Below, piece after piece: positions 23,224-31,243 of a stretch of DNA of 41,640 nucleotides. This DNA is from Slackia sp. (lineage in GTDB: Bacteria > Actinomycetota > Coriobacteriia > Coriobacteriales > Eggerthellaceae), in assembly GCA_030527325.1 (NCBI GenBank), contig JAUNBA010000012.1:1-41640 (forward strand). Direction: 5' to 3'. A model generated the notes under the pieces. The model did not search any database and was not told the origin of the DNA. It saw only the letters and a program-made list of their open reading frames with translations. The position numbers were made by a program, and so were the translations under genes. Position 1 is the stretch's first letter. The number at the start of each line of letters is the position of its first letter.

Positions 23224-25055
23224 ACGGACATCCGACATCCGCCGCGCACGGCGGCCGCCGTGGACGCATGGCGTCTGTCGAAAAGGCGGAAGATTTCAAG
23301 GGAAGCATGAAAAGGCTGCTCTCGTTCATGGGCGCCTATCGGTTCGCCTTGGCCGCGGTGCTCGTGTTCGCCATAGGTTCGACGGTGTTCAACATCGTAG
23401 GGCCGAAGGTGCTTTCGACGGCGACGACCGAGCTTTTCGACGGCATGGCGTCGAAGATAGCGGGAACGGGCGGCATCGACTTCGACGCCATCGCCGCCAT
23501 CTTGCTGACGACGCTCGGATTGTACGCCTTGTCGGCCGCTTGCTCGTTCGTGCAGGGATGGCTCATGACGGGCGTTTCGCAAAAGACGTGCTATGCGCTG
23601 CGGGCCCGTATCGTCGATAAGATATCGCGCATGCCGATGGGCCGCTTCGAGCAATCGAGCGCAGGCGACGTGCTTTCGCGCATCACCAACGATGTCGACG
23701 TGCTGGGGCAAAGCCTCAATCAGGGCCTGACTCAGCTGATCACCAGCGGCGTCACCATGGTCGGCGTGCTTGCGATGATGCTGACGATCGACGTCCCCAT
23801 GACGCTCATCGCGTTGGCGACCGTGCCTGTTTCCCTTATCGCGGTGAAGGCCGTCGTGAAGCGCAGCCAACGGTATTTCCGCAGGCAGCAAGAGAAGCTC
23901 GGCGCTATCAACGCCAAAGTGGAAGAGACCTTTTCGGGCCATGAGGTCGTGCGGGCGTTCGGTCGCGAGCGCGAGGCTTCGGCCGATTTCCGCGCGGTCA
24001 ACGACGACCTGTACGAGTCGGCATGGCGCTCCCAGTTCCTTTCGGGCCTGATGATGCCCGTCATGAGCTTCGTGAGCAATCTCGGCTATGTCGCCGTCGC
24101 CGTCGCGGGCGCCGCGTTCGCCTTGCGCGGGTCGGTGACGGTGGGCGATATCCAGGCCTTCATACAGTACGTGAAGAATTTCACACAGCCTATGACCCAG
24201 CTTGCGCAGGTTTCGAACGTGTTTCAGCAGATGGCCGCCGCGGCAGAGCGCATCTTCGCGTTTCTCGACGAGCCCGAAGAATCGGAAAGCGCGCCGTCGT
24301 CGCTTCCTCTCCCGAAGGGCTGCGATGTCGAGTTCGACCACGTGCGCTTCGGGTACGAGCGGAATACGCCTATTATCAGGGATTTTTCGGCTCGCGTCCG
24401 AGAGGGCGCGACGGTTGCCTTGGTGGGTCCTACCGGTGCGGGCAAGACGACTATGGTGAAGCTTCTGATGCGGTTCTACGATGTGGATTCCGGCTCGATT
24501 CGCATCGGCGGCACCGATATACGCGCCATGGACCGCGATGCGGTGCGCTCCCTGTTTTCGATGGTGTTGCAGGATACGTGGCTTTTCGAGGGCAGCGTTC
24601 GCGAGAATATCCGCTACGGCAGGCTCGACGCGACCGATGCCGAAGTCGAAGCGGCCGCTGCGGCCGCGTTTGCCGACCACTTCATCCGCGCGCTTCCGAA
24701 CGGCTATGATACGGTGATCGGCGGAGACGCCGGCGCGATCAGTCAGGGGCAGCGCCAGCTCATCACGATCGCGCGCGCCATTCTCGCCGATCGGCGCATG
24801 ATCATTCTCGATGAGGCGACAAGCTCGGTCGATACGCTGACCGAACGCCGCATCCAGGCGGCCATGGACACGCTCATGGAAGGCAGGACCTCGTTCGTCA
24901 TAGCGCATCGCCTGTCCACCATCCGCAATGCCGATCTGATCGTGGTGTTGGATGGCGGCGACATCGTAGAGCAGGGCACGCACGAGGAGCTGCTGGGTCG
25001 CGGCGGGGCGTATGCGCGTCTGTACGAGGCCCAATTCGAGGGAGACGGCGCGTAA
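23220..25055 (+). CDS. ABC exporter half-transporter with canonical ATP site
   Basis: This 611-residue half-transporter is the partner of the preceding gene, with which it overlaps by four bases (ATGA). Six membrane helices are followed by a nucleotide-binding domain with Walker A GPTGAGKTT (about residue 403), signature ISQGQRQ (about 507) and Walker B MIILDEATSSVD (about 527). The signature deviates from LSGGQ at the position that pairs with the degenerate Walker B of its partner, while its own catalytic glutamate is present. This is the expected complementary pattern of an asymmetric exporter. The substrate is unknown; the MarR neighbour suggests drug or toxin export. Confidence 0.93.
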   Translation: MNGHPTSAAHGGRRGRMASVEKAEDFKGSMKRLLSFMGAYRFALAAVLVFAIGSTVFNIVGPKVLSTATTELFDGMASKIAGTGGIDFDAIAAILLTTLGLYALSAACSFVQGWLMTGVSQKTCYALRARIVDKISRMPMGRFEQSSAGDVLSRITNDVDVLGQSLNQGLTQLITSGVTMVGVLAMMLTIDVPMTLIALATVPVSLIAVKAVVKRSQRYFRRQQEKLGAINAKVEETFSGHEVVRAFGREREASADFRAVNDDLYESAWRSQFLSGLMMPVMSFVSNLGYVAVAVAGAAFALRGSVTVGDIQAFIQYVKNFTQPMTQLAQVSNVFQQMAAAAERIFAFLDEPEESESAPSSLPLPKGCDVEFDHVRFGYERNTPIIRDFSARVREGATVALVGPTGAGKTTMVKLLMRFYDVDSGSIRIGGTDIRAMDRDAVRSLFSMVLQDTWLFEGSVRENIRYGRLDATDAEVEAAAAAAFADHFIRALPNGYDTVIGGDAGAISQGQRQLITIARAILADRRMIILDEATSSVDTLTERRIQAAMDTLMEGRTSFVIAHRLSTIRNADLIVVLDGGDIVEQGTHEELLGRGGAYARLYEAQFEGDGA

Positions 25056-25067
25056 AGGCCCGCGTTC

Positions 25068-25099
25068 GCCGGCCCGCGTTCATGCGCGCGCGGGCCGGC
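25068..25099 (+). terminator. hairpin after the ABC exporter genes
   Basis: An 11-base-pair GC-only stem (GCCGGCCCGCG with CGCGGGCCGGC) with a ten-base loop starts 12 bases after the stop codon. There is no T-run, so it may be a weak terminator. Confidence 0.45.
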
Positions 25100-25103
25100 G
25101 TGA

Positions 25104-25109
25104 TATAAT
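25104..25109 (+). promoter_or_regulatory. candidate -10 of the HAD phosphatase gene
   Basis: A consensus TATAAT lies 49 bases ahead of the start codon in an otherwise GC-rich stretch. No clear -35 is seen at 16-18 bases upstream. Confidence 0.4.
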
Positions 25110-25158
25110 CAATGCTTTGTCATCCGGTGAATGTCGATAGAGAGCAAGGTCGCGGGCT

Positions 25159-25860
25159 ATGTCCGAACAAGCCAAACACAAGATCGCCGCATTCGATTTC
25201 GACGGAACATCGATCCAGGGGAATTCCCCTGTCATCCTGGTGCGTCATCTTCGGCATCTCGATATGCTGAAAAAGCGCGTCATATCCAAGGTGGTGGCAT
25301 GGGCGGCGGCTTACAAGCTGCGTTTGCCCCAGAGCGAATCGTGGGTGCGCGGGCAGGTTTTCACGGCATTCGAGGGTCGTTTGCGCCACGAGGTCGATTC
25401 CTTTCTCGCGTCGTTTTACGACGAGAAGATCGAGCGCGCGGGGCGCTTTCGCCCGCAGGCCGATCAGGCTATGCGCCGTCTGAAAGACGAGGGCGTCGAG
25501 GTCTTGATCGTGTCTGCGACCTTCGGTCCTATCGTGCGCCGTGCACAGCAGCGGCACCCCATCGACGAGTGCCTGTGCACGGAAATGCGCACCGATGAGC
25601 ACGGCCGTTATACGACGTGCGTCGACGGCGCATGCATCGAAGGCGAGGAGAAGGTGCGGGCCATCCGCGCGTATGCGGATGCGCGATATGGAAAAGGCGG
25701 ATGGGAGCTCGTCGAAGCGTACGGCGATCATCACTCCGATATCCCTATGCTTTCGCAGGCCACGCATGCGTTCGCCGTCACTCCCGACAATCCGCTTGCG
25801 CGCGAGGCGCGCCGCCGCGGCTGGACCGTTCTCGACTGGAACGTGTCTGTGGAGAAATAA
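25159..25860 (+). CDS. HAD-superfamily phosphatase, subfamily IB (SerB-like)
   Basis: This 233-residue protein is a haloacid dehalogenase-type phosphatase. Motif I is FDFDGTS with the nucleophile Asp13 and the general acid Asp15, motif II is VSATF, and motif IV is GDHHSDIPML. The helical cap between motifs I and II and the overall length fit subfamily IB, which includes phosphoserine phosphatases and phospholipid-head phosphatases. No signal peptide or membrane segment is present. The substrate cannot be assigned. It stands alone between hairpins; the ribosome site is weak. Confidence 0.88.
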   Translation: MSEQAKHKIAAFDFDGTSIQGNSPVILVRHLRHLDMLKKRVISKVVAWAAAYKLRLPQSESWVRGQVFTAFEGRLRHEVDSFLASFYDEKIERAGRFRPQADQAMRRLKDEGVEVLIVSATFGPIVRRAQQRHPIDECLCTEMRTDEHGRYTTCVDGACIEGEEKVRAIRAYADARYGKGGWELVEAYGDHHSDIPMLSQATHAFAVTPDNPLAREARRRGWTVLDWNVSVEK

Positions 25861-25994
25861 GGGGCATATTCCTACCGTATGGATCGGAGTTTGCGCGCAG
25901 CGCCTCTTCCGGATACACTCCAAAGAAAACTGCTACCTGCGTATAGCCATTTGCGCCGCGCAGGTGCTCTGAGCACTGAAAAGGAGGTGGGCGT

Positions 25995-27587
25995 ATGCTC
26001 GAATCGGGTATTCGCGACGGCAACGACGCCGACCATCGAAACGACGGCGCGGCGCACGATGCGGTCTCGCGTTACGGAGACGCCGCGCGGGCGGCGCGCC
26101 AGGCGGGCGCGCTCGAGCTCGCCGTGCATTTGTATCTCGCGGCATACGAGCAGGGATGCGTCCAGGGGCACGACGCTCCTTCCGATGCCGTCGACGCGTT
26201 GCGCTGCTCTTGGGAGATCGCTTGCGAATTGCGCGAGCGCTCTCTTGCCGAATATATCCACGAGAGGCTCGAGCCGTTTCTTTCCGAGGAAGAGGCCCGG
26301 TCGGCAGGGCGCGCCATGCAGGATATGGCGCTCGACAAGCTGTCCGAGATAGGAATCGCCCGTGCCGACATCGAAAGCATCGCCGATATGATCGCCGAAG
26401 AAGCGGGCATCGACGGCTCTGTGGCGAAAATCACCCCGATCGTGACGGGGGTTCCCCTCAAAGCGGTCGCATCCGAAGCTGCGGATGCGCCTTGCGATGC
26501 GGGCGGCGCCTTGATGCTCGATGCCGCATCCGACGATGCGGCATCGAGCGTGGCCGTCGCGCTGGGCGCGCCGTCGTCTGCCGGGCGCGCCGATGATGCG
26601 GCCTCTGAGCGCAAGGCGTCGAAAGCGGCGGCGAATCCGATGCGTTTTTCCGACCTGATCGGCTTCGATGCCGCCGTCGAAGAAGTCCGTTCCCTCGGAA
26701 TCGGCATCGACGATGACGAGGAATACCGGGCCCTTATCGAGATGTTGCGTGCGCGACACGGCATCGAGGGGACGTCGGCTGCGGGAAGCATCGTGTTTCG
26801 CACCTCTTCGCGCGAAGACGCAGGTTTGCTGATGGCGGCGACCGCAGGAGAGCTCGGCCTGCCGACGATGCGCGTGCAAATGCAGCCGGGCCCGCAAGGC
26901 ATGCCCGTCCTGTGCGTCAGCACGTTGGCGAGCAAGCCGCTGCGCCCTTCCGCGAACAAACTGTCGTTCGAATCTCCCGGCGTGCTGGTTCTCGAGGACG
27001 TCGATATGTGGGCGGCCCCTCTCATGGACGCCGCTGCGGCGGCCGAAGGCGATGCGGCGGCGTCGGCCGCGATGGCCCGCGCCGCCCGTGAAGCGTTCGC
27101 TCTGATCGGTTCTGCCGTGGGCAATCCTGATGTGTACGTGCTCGCTTCGATGGCGGGAGATACGCCCGATCAGGGATTCTTGTACGACATGATGGAACCC
27201 ATGCATATCGTCGACCTCTACCTTCCCGACGAGATCGAGCGGCGCACGATCTGGAATGCGATCGCGGACGACCATCCTTCGATCGCCGAGCTCGATCTGG
27301 GGCGTTTGACGCGCGTGTCGCGCAATCTGTCGCGTTTCGACATCGCTTCCGCCGCTCGCGAAGCCGTGGAGGACGCGTATCGCCGCAGCCTGAAGGCACG
27401 CCGTTATGTTTCCGTCACGCAAGAAATGATGTTCGAGCATATCGCCAATTTTCAGCCTCTCGAATCGGACGAGTACCGTTTTCTCGAGGAGGCCGTGGCG
27501 ACCGAATTCCGTAACCGCATCGAAGAACTCGAACAGCAGAGTTTCCCCGATGCCGACGCCGACGCAGGCGAGAAAGGCGATTTCTAG
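25995..27587 (+). CDS. AAA+-like protein with a degenerate nucleotide-binding site
   Basis: This 530-residue cytoplasmic protein has a helical N-terminal part with a TPR-like stretch (about 26-55), a low-complexity Ala/Ser/Asp linker (about 160-215), and a C-terminal region shaped like an AAA+ domain. FSDLIGFDAAVEEVRSL marks the domain entry, LVLEDVDMW (about 331-339) looks like Walker B, and a lid-like part follows with RNLSRFDIASAAREAVEDAYR. At the Walker A position (about 265-285) it reads FRTSSREDAGLLMAATAGEL, lacking the Gly-Lys-Thr loop, so ATP binding is doubtful. AAAGGAGG precedes the ATG. It overlaps no gene but lies two bases before an Rrf2 regulator. Function unknown. Confidence 0.72.
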   Translation: MLESGIRDGNDADHRNDGAAHDAVSRYGDAARAARQAGALELAVHLYLAAYEQGCVQGHDAPSDAVDALRCSWEIACELRERSLAEYIHERLEPFLSEEEARSAGRAMQDMALDKLSEIGIARADIESIADMIAEEAGIDGSVAKITPIVTGVPLKAVASEAADAPCDAGGALMLDAASDDAASSVAVALGAPSSAGRADDAASERKASKAAANPMRFSDLIGFDAAVEEVRSLGIGIDDDEEYRALIEMLRARHGIEGTSAAGSIVFRTSSREDAGLLMAATAGELGLPTMRVQMQPGPQGMPVLCVSTLASKPLRPSANKLSFESPGVLVLEDVDMWAAPLMDAAAAAEGDAAASAAMARAAREAFALIGSAVGNPDVYVLASMAGDTPDQGFLYDMMEPMHIVDLYLPDEIERRTIWNAIADDHPSIAELDLGRLTRVSRNLSRFDIASAAREAVEDAYRRSLKARRYVSVTQEMMFEHIANFQPLESDEYRFLEEAVATEFRNRIEELEQQSFPDADADAGEKGDF

Positions 27588-27589
27588 CC

Positions 27590-28012
27590 ATGGAACTGAC
27601 CCGTCGAAGCGATTACGCATGCCGTATTATCCGTGCGGCCTATGACAGCAAGGACGAGTACGTATCGGTATCGGAGGTGGCCGAGCGCGAAAGCATACCC
27701 TATGCGTTCGCGCGCAGCATCCAGCACGACCTGGTTCATGCGGGCTTGCTGAAAACCGTCCGCGGTGCCAAGGGCGGCCTTACGCTGGCATGCGATCCGT
27801 CCACGACGACGTTGCTCGAGGTTCTCGAGGCGTTGCAGGGGCCCATCAGCATGTCGCCGTGTTCCGCCGATTCCGCGTATTGCGCTCGCTGCACGCAATG
27901 CTCGTTTCGCGGCGTATGGCGCCAGGCCGATGCCATTCTGAGGGATTATTTCGGTTCGATCACCCTCGAGGCCCTGTTCGAGAACGAGGATGCCGCATGT
28001 CCGCGCCCCTAA
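27590..28012 (+). CDS. Rrf2-family regulator with iron-sulfur cysteines
   Basis: This 140-residue regulator begins with the conserved MELTRRSDYACRIIRAAY helix and has the winged-helix signature SVSEVAERESIPYAFARSI with the wing VRGAKGGL. Four cysteines, Cys91, Cys98, Cys101 and Cys104, form a C-x6-C-x2-C-x2-C group at the place where IscR and NsrR hold their Fe-S cluster. It probably senses redox state, nitric oxide or Fe-S status. It starts two bases after the AAA+-like gene and its end overlaps the glycosylase gene by 16 bases, so all three form one transcript. Targets are unknown; rubrerythrin nearby is a candidate. Confidence 0.92.
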   Translation: MELTRRSDYACRIIRAAYDSKDEYVSVSEVAERESIPYAFARSIQHDLVHAGLLKTVRGAKGGLTLACDPSTTTLLEVLEALQGPISMSPCSADSAYCARCTQCSFRGVWRQADAILRDYFGSITLEALFENEDAACPRP

Positions 28013-28869
28013 GGGACGAGCCGCGCATCGATGCCGGGCGTCTTTCCGCGTTCGTCGAGGATATCCGCGTGCAGGGACGGGCCTTGTATCGCGACTTGCC
28101 GTGGCGTGATACGCGCGATCCGTATGCCATCTGGATATCCGAAGTCATGCTGCAGCAGACCCAGGTGGCGCGTGTGCTGACGCGCTGGGAGCGCTTCTTG
28201 TCCCGCTTTCCCACGCTCGATGCGCTGGCGGCCGCATCGAGCGCCGACGTGGTCGAGGAGTGGCAGGGCATGGGGTATAACCGTCGCGCCCTCGCCTTGA
28301 AGCGCGCCGCCGACATATGCGCCGCCGAGCATGGCGGATCTTTGCCCATCGGCGTCGAGGCGTTGTGCGCGCTTCCCGGAATCGGCGAGGCCACGGCGGC
28401 GGGCATCACGGCGTTTTCGCGCGACGTTCCCTGCACGTATATCGAAACGAACGTGCGCGCCGTGTTCATTCACGAGTTTTTTCCCGATGCGGAGCGCGTC
28501 ACCGATAGGCAGCTGCGTCCTCTCGTCGAGGCCGCTTGTCCGCAAGAAGACGTGCGCGGATGGTATTACGCGCTGCTCGATGTGGGGGCGCATTTGAAGA
28601 AAACCGTTCCCAATCCGTCGCGCAGGGCTGCGGCGTATACGCGGCAATCGGCTTTCGAAGGGTCGCGTCGCCAGAAGCGCGCATGGATCGTGCGCGAGGT
28701 CATGGCGCGTCCCGGCATCGCGCATGACGAGCTGTTCGAGCGCCTGTGTTCCGTCGAGCGCGCGGCGGGTCGCGATGCGCCGGTCGAAGCCGAATTCGAT
28801 GCGATCGTATCGGCGTTGGCTTCGGAAGGGTTTTTCGCGCAGGACGCGCGCGGCGGCTGGATCGCGTGA
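27997..28869 (+). CDS. MutY-like HhH-GPD DNA glycosylase lacking the Fe-S cluster
   Basis: This 290-residue base-excision repair enzyme resembles MutY in its core: LPWR, the ISEVMLQQTQV helix with the catalytic-position Glu49, and the helix-hairpin-helix LPGIGEATAAG. The second catalytic position, an aspartate in MutY, reads IETNVRAV with Glu150. The four C-terminal cluster cysteines of MutY and Nth are absent; only one cysteine occurs after residue 200. No C-terminal NUDIX-like domain is present. It therefore belongs to a divergent, cluster-less MutY/Nth-like group, and its base specificity is open. The ATG at 27997 follows GAGG inside the Rrf2 gene. Confidence 0.85.
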   Translation: MSAPLRDEPRIDAGRLSAFVEDIRVQGRALYRDLPWRDTRDPYAIWISEVMLQQTQVARVLTRWERFLSRFPTLDALAAASSADVVEEWQGMGYNRRALALKRAADICAAEHGGSLPIGVEALCALPGIGEATAAGITAFSRDVPCTYIETNVRAVFIHEFFPDAERVTDRQLRPLVEAACPQEDVRGWYYALLDVGAHLKKTVPNPSRRAAAYTRQSAFEGSRRQKRAWIVREVMARPGIAHDELFERLCSVERAAGRDAPVEAEFDAIVSALASEGFFAQDARGGWIA

Positions 28870-28882
28870 TGCGACGCCCGCC

Positions 28883-28920
28883 GCGTCGGCGCGCCTTACG
28901 CGTGCCGACGCCGTTTGCTT
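28883..28920 (+). terminator. possible terminator after the glycosylase gene
   Basis: An eight-base-pair stem (GCGTCGGC with GCCGACGC) followed by CGTTTGCTTTC lies 13 bases after the stop codon. The T-run is interrupted, so the call is weak. Confidence 0.4.
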
Positions 28921-29087
28921 TCGCGCGCGGTTGTTGATTCGGTGCGCTTGTGCGTGTCGGCGTGCATTCCGGACACGAGGGGGCTATGCTGGAAGAAAGC
29001 GTCGGTGCGGTTTTGCCGATGCCGCGTAACGTATGCGTTCGTCGACGTTCGTGCGCCGTCGAACGCCCCGAGGAAAGGGGATGCTTC

Positions 29088-29627
29088 ATGGAATTGAAAG
29101 GAACCCAGACCGAGAAAAACCTGCAGGCTGCGTTCGCCGGAGAATCTCAGGCGCACACCAAATACCAGTATTACGCCTCGCAGGCGAAAAAAGACGGCTA
29201 CGTGCAGATACAGAACATCTTCGCGGAAACCGCCAAAAACGAATCCGAGCATGCGAAGCTGTGGTTCAAAGCCTTGCATGGCGGCGCGATTCCTGCGACG
29301 CTTGAGAACCTTGCCGACGCCGCGGCGGGCGAGAACTACGAATGGACGGATATGTATGCCGGCTTCGCGGAGACCGCGCGCAAAGAGGGCTTCGATGAAA
29401 TCGCGCGCCTGTTCGAGGGCGTCGGCGCTATCGAAAAAGAGCACGAAGCCCGCTATCGCACCTTGATCGAACGCATCAATGCGGGCGAGGTGTTCAAGCG
29501 CGGCGAAATCCATGCGTGGAAGTGCACGAATTGCGGTCATATCCACATCGGCGTCGAGGCGCCCGAAGTCTGCCCGGTGTGCAACCATCCTCGTGCGCAT
29601 TTCGAGATTCGAAGCGAAAACTACTAG
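29088..29627 (+). CDS. rbr: rubrerythrin
   Basis: This 179-residue protein is a full-length rubrerythrin that reduces hydrogen peroxide in anaerobes, in the cytoplasm. The ferritin-like di-iron domain shows [16 protein letters not shown] and the second helix pair with [15 protein letters not shown] and [14 protein letters not shown]. The C-terminal rubredoxin domain holds the two Cys pairs WKCTNCGHI and CPVCNHP. The ATG at 29088 follows AGGAAAGGGG. It is a single-gene unit ended by a strong terminator. The upstream Rrf2 regulator is a possible controller. Confidence 0.96.
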   Translation: MELKGTQTEKNLQAAFAGESQAHTKYQYYASQAKKDGYVQIQNIFAETAKNESEHAKLWFKALHGGAIPATLENLADAAAGENYEWTDMYAGFAETARKEGFDEIARLFEGVGAIEKEHEARYRTLIERINAGEVFKRGEIHAWKCTNCGHIHIGVEAPEVCPVCNHPRAHFEIRSENY

Positions 29628-29668
29628 GGCGAATCCGCTTTTGCTTCCCGTTCGTTTCGAACTGTTCC

Positions 29669-29696
29669 GGGGCCGCATCATAGCGGCCCCTTTTTT
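29669..29696 (+). terminator. intrinsic terminator after rubrerythrin
   Basis: A perfect eight-base-pair GC stem (GGGGCCGC with GCGGCCCC, loop of six) is followed directly by six T residues. This is a textbook terminator. Confidence 0.93.
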
Positions 29697-29894
29697 CTGC
29701 ATAAAACAAGACGTATTCGGCATGGAAGCATATGACGACATCCTTCTTTCGCCGGTATCGACGGAATCATTCTTTTCTTCGCTTCGTGTACGCGCCTCTC
29801 ACTCGAAAAAGAGTACGCCTCCCATCTGGGGAGTGTTATTGATTCCAAAAAACGTAATAATATTTCTCACGTTTTCATGAATTTGCGGCATTTT

Positions 29895-29923
29895 TTGCCA
29901 TAAATCAGAAATCTTGCATAAAA
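29895..29923 (+). promoter_or_regulatory. candidate promoter of the [NiFe] hydrogenase operon
   Basis: TTGCCA (29895-29900) and ATAAAA (29918-29923) are 17 bases apart in the most AT-rich part of the gap. The -10 is poor. The same decamer TTGCATAAAA (29914-29923) also occurs upstream of fdnG, so it could instead be a regulator site. Confidence 0.4.
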
Positions 29924-30004
29924 CAGGATTTCATCGATGTTTTCGATTCCTGCGCGCGCATAATGCCGGTGTCGGCATATCGATTCGTTATGGGAGGTGC
30001 GCGC

Positions 30005-31243
30005 ATGGGTAACGAAACCGCTGTCGCGGAGTTTCAGGATATGCTCGCTGCACGCGGAGTATCGCGCAGAAGCTTCATGAAACTATGCGGCACGCTTGCA
30101 GTCATGGCCGGATTAGGACAGGCCGCCGCTCCGCGCGTCGCCGATGCGTTGGAGCAATCGGTCATCGGCGCAAGCAGGGGCGACCTGTATCCGGTCGTTT
30201 GGATCGAGGGCGCTTCATGCACGGGGTGCACGGAGGCGTTCGCTCAATCGGATGCTCCGGATCCGGCGTCTGTGGTGCTCGATCTTATTTCCCTCAATTA
30301 CAGCGAGACGCTGAGCGCCGCGGCAGGATGGTCTATGGAAGAGGCCAAAGAACAGACCATCGCGGCGGGCGATTACATCCTCGTCTACGAAGGCGCCGTT
30401 CTCGACGGGTGGGGCGGCAACGCTTTGCGCATTGCCGGGAAAACGGGAAACGAGCATTTGCTGGAGGCGGCGGAGCATGCCGATGCGGTCGTCGCGCTTG
30501 GGTCATGCGCGGTCAACGGAGGATGGATGGCAGCGCATCCCAATCCGTCCGGCGCCCGCGGCGTGCAGCAGTTCTTGGCCGAGCATGGCGTCGGCACGCC
30601 CGTGGTGAACATCCCCGGTTGTCCCGCGAATCCCGAATGGCTGTGCGCCGTATTGGTGGATGCGTTGCTGCTCGACAGGCTGCCTCGGCTCGATGCGGAA
30701 AACAAGCCGGTGCAGATTTTCGGCCAGACCGTCCACGACAATTGCCAACGACGCGGCCATTTCGAAAACGGCGAATTCGTCTATCGCCTCGGGTCTCCCG
30801 AAGAGGCGAAGGGCTATTGCCTGTATCCGCTCGGATGCCGCGGGCCTCAGACCAAGGCGAACTGCGGGGTGGCGCGCTACAACCATCGTCGCAGCTGGTG
30901 CATCGAGGCGGGCGCTCCGTGCATCGGTTGCTGCGAGGCGAATCCTGCCGATCCCGGTCAGAATTGGGTCGAGGTGAACACGCCGTTTTTTAAGCGTCAT
31001 CGCGATGTGCGCATAGGCGAGGCGACGGTGCAGCCGGGAGCCATCGCGCTGGGCGCGACGGGCGTGGCCGCGGCCGCCCTTGTCGTGCACGGCTTCGGCA
31101 TGAAAGCGGCAGGCCGCGTGCCCCAAGGCGCGGAATTCGAGAAGGTCCGCGCATGGGATGCCAAGCATCCCGACCGATCCGTCGGCGTGTATTCGAAAGA
31201 CGTGCTCGATGCCGCCGTTCGTAAGAAGGGAGAAAAACGCTAA
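30005..31243 (+). CDS. hyaA: [NiFe] hydrogenase small subunit, Tat-exported
   Basis: This 412-residue protein is the electron-transfer subunit of a membrane-bound uptake [NiFe] hydrogenase. A twin-arginine signal SRRSFMK (residues 20-26) and hydrophobic stretch send the folded heterodimer outward. Fe-S ligands are visible in GASCTGCTEA, GSCAVNGG, PGCPANPEW, DNCQRRGHF and the late group with CRGPQTKANC and APCIGCCEANP. A hydrophobic stretch at about 335-360 resembles the C-terminal membrane anchor of group 1 enzymes. The ATG at 30005 follows GGGAGGT; an in-frame ATG at 29963 has no such site. It overlaps the large-subunit gene by one base. Confidence 0.94.
   Translation: MGNETAVAEFQDMLAARGVSRRSFMKLCGTLAVMAGLGQAAAPRVADALEQSVIGASRGDLYPVVWIEGASCTGCTEAFAQSDAPDPASVVLDLISLNYSETLSAAAGWSMEEAKEQTIAAGDYILVYEGAVLDGWGGNALRIAGKTGNEHLLEAAEHADAVVALGSCAVNGGWMAAHPNPSGARGVQQFLAEHGVGTPVVNIPGCPANPEWLCAVLVDALLLDRLPRLDAENKPVQIFGQTVHDNCQRRGHFENGEFVYRLGSPEEAKGYCLYPLGCRGPQTKANCGVARYNHRRSWCIEAGAPCIGCCEANPADPGQNWVEVNTPFFKRHRDVRIGEATVQPGAIALGATGVAAAALVVHGFGMKAAGRVPQGAEFEKVRAWDAKHPDRSVGVYSKDVLDAAVRKKGEKR

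Larger units (their letters stand above)
29628..30004. other. region between rubrerythrin and the [NiFe] hydrogenase operon
   Basis: These 377 bases hold the rubrerythrin terminator, an AT-rich stretch (29700-29960) with a candidate hydrogenase promoter, two copies of TGCATAAAACA (29698-29708 and 29915-29925), and a short hairpin ATGCCG/CGGCAT (29963-29978) just before the ribosome site. No gene was recognised. Confidence 0.55.

Noticed and set aside
28870..29087. A small gene between the glycosylase and rubrerythrin
   Set aside because: Open frames here are short and Arg/Cys-rich, and they overlap a hairpin and the ribosome site of rubrerythrin without an initiation signal of their own.
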